Origin: Blakeslea trispora
Taxonomy: Eukaryota > Mucoromycota > Mucoromycetes > Mucorales > Choanephoraceae
Direction of reading: 5' to 3'
Length of the DNA stretch: 64,000 nt
Assembly: GCA_025331445.1 (NCBI GenBank)
Contig: JAIWNE010000060.1
Coordinates: forward strand, 1-64,000
Part shown: positions 57,135-64,000 of the stretch, piece by piece
How positions within the stretch are numbered: position 1 is the first letter of the stretch
How the letters are laid out: every line of letters starts with the position of its first letter
Program-made: the position numbers and the translations under genes
The notes under the pieces: generated by a model
What the model was told of the DNA's origin: nothing
The model's database searches: none
What the model saw: only the letters and a program-made list of their open reading frames with translations

Positions 57135-58022
57135 ATGGATTGCAATGGAGCCGTCTTAGTCAAAGAACCCGTTATTTTTCAATTCAATTCATTACCCCAA
57201 GTCAGAGCAAAAACTAAAAATGAGTTAAAAAAAGAATTCTTATCTTTGATTCAAAAAAGTTATCTTGCACCCAGTAAGGTTGCCAAGCATCTTGCTATTC
57301 CTCAACGACTAGCCAATTACTGGCTCAATGGACCCAAGAAGTCTGCTGCAAAAGTCCAGACAATTGTCAAGCAAAAGAAGCTTTCTGAAAACGCTTATTT
57401 AACCTTTCCCGATTTAGTCTATCGTGACACTACAATACCCCTCGACAAAAGCGAACTTCGGCTCAAACGGAATGACTTTTCTACTTTGGAAGAACGATAC
57501 CAATGGGCATCCTACTGGCTCAATTACTGTGGCATAAACTATTCTACCAACTGTCTTTTTATTGGCTATACACATTTCTACAATAGCAAAAACGATAATG
57601 GTATACTTGCTATGTGCGCCTTCACTGCTCATGGCATTGTGAAGGTAGATGTTATCAAGAACAAGACGATTGAACAAGATCAAGTCAACTTCAAGCGATT
57701 TGTGCAATTGATATTAGAAATGATGGATAAAGACGACAAGCTAAAGACACACTATGCGGTGACTCAACATGACTTCATTCTGAATCAGATCTATCGTCGA
57801 GGTTACCAATGTGTATGTCTGCCACCTTTTTCTCCGGATCTAAATCCGATGGAGCAATACTGGTCTGCCTGTCAGAACCAATTAGTTGACTTGTTATTAA
57901 GATCTGGCTTTATTTCCAACATGATCGATATCTGCTACCAAATCCGTCTTATTGACCTTCAATGCTTCTGCCAATATTCTTTTTCTATTTTCGAAAATTG
58001 CATCAATAAAATACCTATTTAA
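57135..58022 (+). CDS. Transposase-derived protein, DDE triad apparently lost (candidate domesticated gene)
   Basis: An intronless, uninterrupted 295-aa frame. The ATG at 57135 follows a pyrimidine-rich leader; the frame is open further upstream but only as low-complexity sequence. The C-terminal third is Tc1/mariner-like: RGYQCVCLPPFSPDLNPMEQ then YWSACQNQL, keeping the final Glu (about residue 239). The first catalytic Asp, normally in a F-x-D-E-x-x-F block, is replaced in NCLFIGYTHFYNS (about residues 138-148). The second, normally L-D-N-A-x-x-H, is replaced in THYAVTQHDFILNQ (about 205-218). The N-terminus has a helix-turn-helix-like SYLAPSKVAKHLAIPQRLAN. No flanking inverted repeats or TA pair were found. 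Intact frame plus missing acids suggests a co-opted DNA-binding protein. It lies 260 bp downstream of the MFS gene. Confidence 0.75.
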   Translation: MDCNGAVLVKEPVIFQFNSLPQVRAKTKNELKKEFLSLIQKSYLAPSKVAKHLAIPQRLANYWLNGPKKSAAKVQTIVKQKKLSENAYLTFPDLVYRDTTIPLDKSELRLKRNDFSTLEERYQWASYWLNYCGINYSTNCLFIGYTHFYNSKNDNGILAMCAFTAHGIVKVDVIKNKTIEQDQVNFKRFVQLILEMMDKDDKLKTHYAVTQHDFILNQIYRRGYQCVCLPPFSPDLNPMEQYWSACQNQLVDLLLRSGFISNMIDICYQIRLIDLQCFCQYSFSIFENCINKIPI

Positions 58023-58417
58023 TATATTTATCCGGACAATCATAAAAGTTCTTGTCCCAACAGATTGGTAATCGAGTTAAAAAATAGAATTGCCGCAGTC
58101 AATTATCGAGATTAAACTTTTAGAAACAATTACTAAAGAAAGGAAAGTAAGCTAGCTTGTGACAAATAGAAGTGAACCGTTATGAAATTTTGTTCGATTT
58201 TCTTCGAAACAATGCTAAATTATGCACTTGACTTGATTTGTCCATTGAAGTTTATATCGCAGCTTGCCCAATCAAAGTGCACCGAGAAATTCCGGGCAAT
58301 TTTTTTTTTTTGAATTGCAACAATGGCTGTGACTTGTACTATAGGCCAAATAACTTTCATACTCATCATGGCTGACATATAAACCCTCCCTTTTTACAAA
58401 GCCTTCGACACAGTAAT
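58023..58417. other. Intergenic, promoter region of RPS27
   Basis: No gene seen. The last 40 bp hold the RPS27 core promoter motifs. Confidence 0.5.
58378..58387 (+). promoter_or_regulatory. TATA box overlapping telobox-like motif, RPS27 promoter
   Basis: ACATATAAACCCTCCC places TATAAA at 58378-58383 and AAACCCT at 58381-58387, about 35 nt before the ATG. AAACCCT is the telobox core found in many ribosomal protein promoters. Function is inferred from motif and position. Confidence 0.5.
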
Positions 58418-59209
58418 ATGACTGTAAGTGTTAAGTTACAGCACTTGAGGCCATCAGTAGTATGAATAGAAAGAAACAACACGCTCAGGATAAAATTGGA
58501 TGGATGGATGAACCCGGAACATAGATAGATCGATTCAATACAGATTAGAGATAAAGAAAGAGCTTAGGAAGCAAAACAGCCATTGACCATGCATTCGTAC
58601 ATCACCTCATGCACCTCATGATCAGCATTTTCTTTTTTTTTTCTTTTTCTCAGAATTGCTTACTATTGCTTCTACCCTGCTCAGCCCAAACAATCGTCAT
58701 ACAGCCAGCTCAACTAGATAGATGAGAAAAGGAACAAAAACAAGTAAGACTCTCATCAGACAAAGAAGAAGAGAGAAAAAAAAAAGGAAGAAAAAGGATG
58801 AATACAACTACATCACCACCAATCCAACATCACTGAGCATGTTATTTCTATCATATAAAAAAATCACATACATACACACTGCTGATGGAACTCTTGCTGC
58901 GGTTCATTTGAGTAATGATTTTCTGAAGACTAATTTTTATCTATTCGAAAAAATGTATAGTTGGCCGTCGATCTTCTTAACCCTTCTGTTGAACACGAGA
59001 AGCGCTCTCACAAGCTCAAGAGACTTGTGCAATCTCCCAACTCTTACTTCATGGATGTCAAGTGTCCTGGTTGTTTGAACATTAGCACTGTCTTCAGCCA
59101 CGCCCAAACTGTTGTCCTTTGTTCTTCTTGCGGTACCGTTTTGTGTCAACCCACTGGTGGTCGTGCTCGCTTGACCGAAGGTTGTTCTTTCCGTAGAAAG
59201 GCCAACTAA
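58418..59209 (+). CDS. RPS27: 40S ribosomal protein S27 (eS27)
   Basis: Exon 2 (58961-59209) encodes [20 protein letters not shown] through SFRRKAN. It contains the C4 zinc ribbon CPGC at [20 protein letters not shown] and CSSC at [12 protein letters not shown]. Exon 2 lacks its own ATG. The best first exon is ATGACT (58418-58423) followed by GTAAGTG. This gives [10 protein letters not shown], the usual fungal start, and a total of 84 aa, the normal length. The intron would be 537 nt, long for this genome and typical of a leader intron in a ribosomal protein gene. eS27 sits on the 40S subunit platform. Confidence 0.9.
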
Positions 59210-59475
59210 ACCCGATAAAAGAAAAGATGTGTTGTCCAACTAAAATAAAAATACATTTATAAAAACAAGACTGGCAATAGTTTTTTCATTGTTTGTGTTC
59301 CTTCAACTTGGAGAAATACGTTTAGAGGAGTATAGAAAATCAGCATGCATCATGTCTTGTCTCCTTTGACAGTTGAGCTCATTTTAAGAGAAAGAAAAAT
59401 GAATGTACAAACATAATGATACATGCTCAAGCAAACAGCTCGAATCTAAGGCATATCTTTATGTGTATTGAGTTA

Positions 59476-60239
59476 TTATTCAAAGTCATGGTAAAAGACA
59501 AGTGCATCAACTAACTTGTCTGGGCTGTTTCTTAAACGGCCTGCTTTAGGTACTCGCCCAATCTGTTCGAAACCCAGTCTTCTCCATATGGCAATTGAAG
59601 CTGGGTTGTTTTCAAACACCAAATTAAACACAGAAGCCTTGTACCCAATAGCAGGCACCAGCACCTTGAAGGCTTCTCCCATCATAAGACCAGCACCTTT
59701 ACCACGGTAATGATCCATCACAAAAAAACCACCATTGCAGATGTGCGAGCATCGACCGGGATAGTTGGGTTTAATATAGAACATGCCAACAATCTTTTCC
59801 TCCCAATTGTAGCCCTTGCCAGGATCAATTAAACCATCAACAGACATAACAAAAGCATCAGATCTATCCAATCATACTTAATCAGATACTCTTTAAAATC
59901 ATTATAGATCATATCTGACTTACCCCAAAAAATAATCCCTGAAGCCCTTTTCATCCAATAGATTCTCTTGTGGATATGTAGATCTTAAAGAAAGATAACT
60001 TCTTCTTTAGCTTTTGTGGTCCAACTAGTCCCCTTCCTTTTATAGCTTTGCTTCCTTTACCCTGCTTCTATTTCAGCGTTAAATCTTGCATGTAGATAAT
60101 CAACTAAAGATTTGTTGTCTGGGTCAACTTTTTGAATCAAAGCCTCTGTACCATCTCTTAAAACTTTTTTGATAGGCAAAATAGCATTCAGGTCTACTAC
60201 AGATTTAGGTTTTGGAATCTTTCCATAGGCAGTAGACAT
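59476..60239 (-). CDS. MPR1: Mpr1-like GNAT N-acetyltransferase
   Basis: Three exons (60239-60061, 59983-59924, 59863-59476) give 208 aa. The N-terminal part has LHARFNAEIEAGSTYPQENL. The GNAT fold carries VGMFYIKPNYPGRCSHICNG, the acetyl-CoA loop motif DHYRGKGAGLMMGEAF, and NLVFENNPASIAIWRRLGFE. The run FYIKPNYPGRCSHICNGGF closely matches yeast Mpr1, which N-acetylates azetidine-2-carboxylate and pyrroline-5-carboxylate-related toxic metabolites and lowers oxidative stress. The third-exon acceptor (ATAG at 59864-59867) was chosen because it gives YFLGSDAFV, in phase and family-like. Cytosolic or mitochondrial location unknown. Confidence 0.87.
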
Positions 60240-60700
60240 GGTAATAGATGATAAGTGAAAAGAAAAGAAAGAAATATAGAAAAAGAAAATCAAGGGGTGA
60301 GAATACACTTTATCCGAAAATGATTTGTTCATTTTTTGAAGGTCAGATTGTTCAGGTTTTGGATAGTAAATCATACAGAAAAGGATCAGAATACTAGGGA
60401 TTCAATGTAAGCAGTAAGTTTACAAGGTTGAGATGGATTTTGAGTAAAATCAACTGCAACAAAGGGGTAAGATAGAATACGCACAAGAGAGAAATAGAGA
60501 AAGGAAATCTACAGATGAGTGAGCATTGAATATTGTATGTCTATAAAGACTTACTGGATAGTGAGGAGTTTACACGCCCTCAAAGACAAGGCAAGAAATG
60601 AGAAAACTCATTTCCAGACAGTGATAGGAATTTCTCTACAGTTGCTTAATGGTTATTCAGGATGATTTTTTTTTATCTATATAATGCTATGGTCAGACGT
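60240..60700. other. Intergenic, no gene seen
   Basis: 5' region of the Mpr1-like gene. No ORF or RNA gene supported. Confidence 0.5.
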
Positions 60701-60960
60701 CTAAAAGTTCAAGCTGGAAGCAAGGAAAGGAAGACTACTAATGGCTCTTCATCAGGCTCTAAGAAAACTCAAGGTAATACTGTAAATATCGTTGTGTGTG
60801 CTTTTCTTCCCTATTTCCTAGAACTCAATCTTATCAAGCAATTTTGGTCAGTGGTTAAGAACAAATTCAAAAAAAAAAAAAAAAAAAACGTTTAGAAAAA
60901 GAGGCAGTGACTATGAAAATCCAAGGTACCTATGACAAGTTTTTTGATTGGTGACCTTTA
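60680..60960 (+). pseudogene. DDE transposase C-terminal scrap
   Basis: A plus-strand frame contains VVCAFLPYFLELNLIKQFWS then VVKNKFKK. This is a degraded form of the Tc1/mariner C-terminal block (PPYSPELNPIEQFWS). The third acid (Glu of NPIE) is now Lys (LIKQFW), and the frame runs into an A18 homopolymer. Upstream, VRRLKVQAGSKERKTTNGSS is plausible linker. No ends or other domains are nearby. Confidence 0.6.
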
Positions 60961-61605
60961 AGTATTTCTTTACTCTTCTTCGTCAACGTTTAAAGGTTTG
61001 CTTACGTATAGAAGAACCTATTTGATTTTATACAGAAACTGTATTTTTATTATTATAAAGAAAAGAGGGAAAAGAGTTTTTCCATCTGTCAAATAATAAC
61101 TACTAATAGCCAAAAATCAGAAATATCTCCCCTTTCTTTTCTTTTCTTTTTACTAATACAGTGAAAGCCTTTCTCTCTCTCTCTCTCTCTTTTGTATTTT
61201 CAAAAAAGGCAACTTCTTTCCTTTTCAAAAGATAAGCTTTTTTCTTGTAAGAGCATAGATTTCCTATTTGAGCTTTATGGTTTATGCTTCATTTTTGCAT
61301 TTTAAAAATGGTATCTTAACAGAGTACCAACATGGCCTCATCTAATACTTGTTTTCTATGCTGTTTTTTTTTCGAAAAGTGATTTTTCTTCTTTTTAATA
61401 AATGAGGCACTGCTAGCTGGGTATGATGATCAAGTATGCAAAAAAAAAAAATGGGAGTACAAATTGCAGAAAAAAAAAGATGTGTGCATAAATGCATTAT
61501 GTATAAGAGTGTTGCAGATTATATGATGAATTGAAATTAGGTTTTGAGTGTGCGATGTGTTTCATTTGTGGGGTTGGTTTATGTTGATAGGTAAAGTGAA
61601 GTGTT
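60961..61605. other. Intergenic, no gene seen
   Basis: 3' region of the Bem46-like gene. CT microsatellite near 61170-61190. Confidence 0.5.
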
Positions 61606-63107
61606 TTAATCCAGCTGCCAGACGTTGTCTCTTACGAATTCTGCAATAGATTCAAAAAATCCACTCTGATAAATAAAAAAAAAGAGTAAGTTTTTTCTTT
61701 CTTGAATTCTTTCTATTTTGTACAAGTTTACCTGCATACAAGTATCATTATGGGTACCGTTTTCAAAATCTCTCCAAACTTTGACACCACTTGTCTGAGA
61801 AATATTGTAGAGTTTTGCCATATGTCCAGGAGGTACTAGCTCATCTTTCAAGCTAGAGAGAAACAATATAGGTACGTGCTGTACATATTTGATCGTCTTG
61901 TAAGAGCGCCACGTTTGATGCACTAGATACACTAGATGCCTTAATGCAGGGAAGATGTGTGGTACTAGTAAAGGCTGGCATATAAAACAAATTTAGCATA
62001 ATAAAAAAAAAAGCTTGCTAGAAACAATAGACTTACTACACTCAGAAAGGTGTTTTCAATAATAAGCGCATCGAATTTGTCTTCATTGCGTGAGACAAGA
62101 CTGATGGCTACTGAACCTCCTAGTGACTGTCCATAAGCAATCAATTTTGTATGTTTGAGAATCGAATGTTGTTTGATGTATTCAAGCACAGTCTACCGAA
62201 AACAAATGCGGAATTATTTTTGGGTTTTAGTGTAACATAGATACCCCATTTTTTTTTGTTAATATCTGGCGTACCTGCGCGTCAATCTTAAGACCCTTTT
62301 CTGTAGGCTTTCCTTCACTTAGACCATACCTTTTTTTTTTCTTTAGTAAAAAAAAAAACAGTAATTCTACAATTGTTTGCAATTAGCTTACCCTCTATAT
62401 GACAGCATCACTACGTTATAGCCTAATTTCTTATAAAATACTTGAGCGATAGGCAATCGATGACCCTATAAGCATATTGATTGAGTTACTGCACATATTA
62501 CAAGCTCAAAATTCCTCCTATTTTTTTTTTCATCCCCCAAAATATATGCACGCATTGTTTTCTCTCTCTCTCTCTCTCTCTTTTGCTGTCTAACTCCCAC
62601 ACATGCATTATCTTGATCATGTCTTCTCCTCCCTCTTTATAAGTGTGATCTGTACGTTACCATATTTCCTGTGTGTGCCTGTAATACATAACAATTTTTT
62701 TTTTGAAAAAAAAAAAATAGATAAGCGGTGAGAAAACTGCTTATATACATGCATTACACATAAACATACATGAAAGCAAACGACTGTAGGTGACTGAATG
62801 GCTACTTCCTCGCCACGCTGTATCATAACATAAGCTCGAATGCGATATCCATCTTCTGTCACTAATATGACCTCTTTGTCTGGTAAGCCGAATTGTGATG
62901 GTCTAGCAACCTAGCATGATGATAGAGATTTGTATTATGATTCTTCATCCTGGTTTGTGAGAGAAGAGCCAGACTTACTACTGTCCGCGATCCAGCTGGA
63001 AAGCCTGAGGCATAAAGTAGTTCGCATTGATAGGTATAAAGTAGCAATGAAAGTGCTACTGTCACTGCTATTGCAAAATAAAACAAATACAGCAAATAGA
63101 TCCACAT
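61606..63107 (-). CDS. BEM46: Bem46/ABHD13-type alpha/beta hydrolase
   Basis: Eight exons (63107-62979, 62910-62770, 62678-62661, 62465-62392, 62329-62275, 62192-62037, 61974-61732, 61665-61606) give 291 aa. The third exon is an 18-nt microexon encoding AHTGNM, part of the oxyanion loop HAHTGNMGHRLPIA, so it must be included. An N-terminal membrane anchor (LLYLFYFAIAVTVALSLLLY) precedes the fold. The triad is Ser162 in YGQSLGGS, Asp235 in SLKDELVP and His266 in NGTHNDT. The SYRGYGLSEGKPTEKGLKID block is typical of Bem46/ABHD13. These are membrane-anchored serine hydrolases linked to cell polarity in fungi; the natural substrate is not known. Confidence 0.92.
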
Positions 63108-64000
63108 GGCTCTCTGTGCTTTATCCCTGTCTTCTCTTCTTTCTGATTTTCGCTGTCTTTCTTTTTGTTTCCTCTACAGTTCCTCAGTTAGACGACAGAT
63201 AGATTGATATACACACAAAAAAAAAAAAGGCTAAAGAAAAGAAGAGAGCAAAGAAAGAATGAAATAGGTAAAAAAGGGCACTCAAAGTATTAGACATGCT
63301 CTCGGTTACCCCATTTATCACGTGATGCCCCCATTTTTTTAAGACACTGGATTTCAAAGTCAAATTTGTCTCTTGAATAGACCAGGGCAGAACAAAGCAA
63401 AATACCTTCAAGGCCACTTATTGTTGCTTATAGTAAAAGAAAAAAAAAACTGAGAATTACTTTGTTCATTGCTGCTATGTATTCCATTTATTCTTAAAAC
63501 AAAAAAAAAAGTTCTCCTTTTGTATGTTGAAGTTGCACTAATTTTCAGGTGAAAATTCAAATAAAATAAATAAATAAACAAAGTCTCAAAAACCCCCCAT
63601 TAAAAAAAAATACCCTCTCAGTTTCTAAATCTCATTGAGTTTGAATCTAGTGCCACAGCGCATAAAACACCTTTAATTTGGTTACATTTTTTTCTTTTTT
63701 AGTTATCATGTCATTTGGCACACTTTTTCCGAGTAGACAAACTGCAGCTAGTTTGGGTCAAATGTGGATGATTTAGAATAGACTTACAAGCAATTTCTCT
63801 TCAAATGCTGCATAAGATGATATAGGCTGAAATCATTTTGTCGCACTTGAATGAGGTTTTTTTTTTTTAGACCAAAGGCTTTAGAATTCTACTCGAGAAT
63901 ACAAACAATACAAACTTTTCTACATCTCTTTTTTTTTTATCATTTTTGAATGGCAAACAACATATGATGGATCATAACGAACGAATGAATCTCGAGTTTT
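63108..64000. other. Intergenic, 5' region of Bem46 gene
   Basis: No gene seen. Contains several A and T homopolymers and the palindrome noted below. Confidence 0.5.
63318..63325. promoter_or_regulatory. Palindromic E-box TCACGTGA
   Basis: A perfect TCACGTGA (63318-63325) lies 211 bp upstream of the Bem46 start. This octamer is a strong site for bHLH-Zip/SREBP-class factors. Use in vivo is inferred only. Confidence 0.4.

Noticed and set aside
58880..58930. C/D-box snoRNA in the RPS27 intron
   Set aside because: CTGATGG and TTCTGA are too close together and no terminal stem is seen.
1..64000. CRISPR arrays, rRNA genes, bacterial operons
   Set aside because: None seen. The repeats present are microsatellites, inverted repeats and dispersed elements of a eukaryotic genome.

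Overview
The window looks like nuclear DNA of a Mucoromycota fungus, most likely in Mucorales. It is AT-rich and has many 50-80 nt introns with CTAAC/TTAAC branch sites. It also has an FKBP12 gene convergent with an amino-acid permease gene, SREBP-type and Ino4-type bHLH genes, and several kinds of transposon remnant. Gene models were spliced by eye. Where exons are listed, GT-AG borders (one GC-AG) keep the reading frame unless stated otherwise.

Layout. 1-6.0 kb is gene-poor: a dead hAT-like element (540-2425) and a tRNA-Thr. 6.0-9.0 kb: APC amino-acid permease (+) converging on FKBP12 (-). 10.1-12.2 kb: a small Ino4-like bHLH (+) converging on a CREB-like bZIP (-). 13.8-17.1 kb: a single-pass membrane protein (+) and cyclin L (-). 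17.9-18.9 kb: a decayed gene resembling eukaryotic TnpB/Fanzor proteins. 19.8-21.0 kb: SREBP-type bHLH (+). 21.3-26.9 kb: a 20-exon FANCD2 gene (-), divergent from a PLP-dependent serine/threonine dehydratase (+, 27.1-28.6 kb). 29.0-30.5 kb: a Tc1/mariner-type element with about 85-bp inverted ends and a broken transposase. 30.9-32.5 kb: a truncated copy of a repeat family that recurs at 52-53 kb.

33.4-42.2 kb: a four-finger C2H2 factor (+), an unknown protein (+) whose stop is 2 bp from the stop of a convergent HAD-like hydrolase (-), and a secreted GH3 beta-glucosidase (-). 43.6-47.8 kb: an apparently complete DIRS retrotransposon with gag-like, RT/RNase H/MTase and tyrosine recombinase frames and identical 105-bp inverted repeats. 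48.3-52.1 kb: two related minus-strand genes with PD-(D/E)XK-like cores, both damaged; one is split by a 277-bp near-perfect foldback MITE flanked by TA. 53.6-63.1 kb: a Q/M/N-rich protein, an MFS transporter with a GC-AG intron, an intact transposase-derived ORF that seems to lack two of its three catalytic acids, RPS27, an Mpr1-like N-acetyltransferase, a DDE transposase scrap and a Bem46/ABHD13 hydrolase.

There is no operon-like organisation. Host genes are ordinary housekeeping and regulatory loci. The unusual material is the mobile DNA and its derivatives: the candidate domesticated transposase at 57.1 kb, the Fanzor-like relic, the MITE-disrupted nuclease-like gene and the young DIRS copy.
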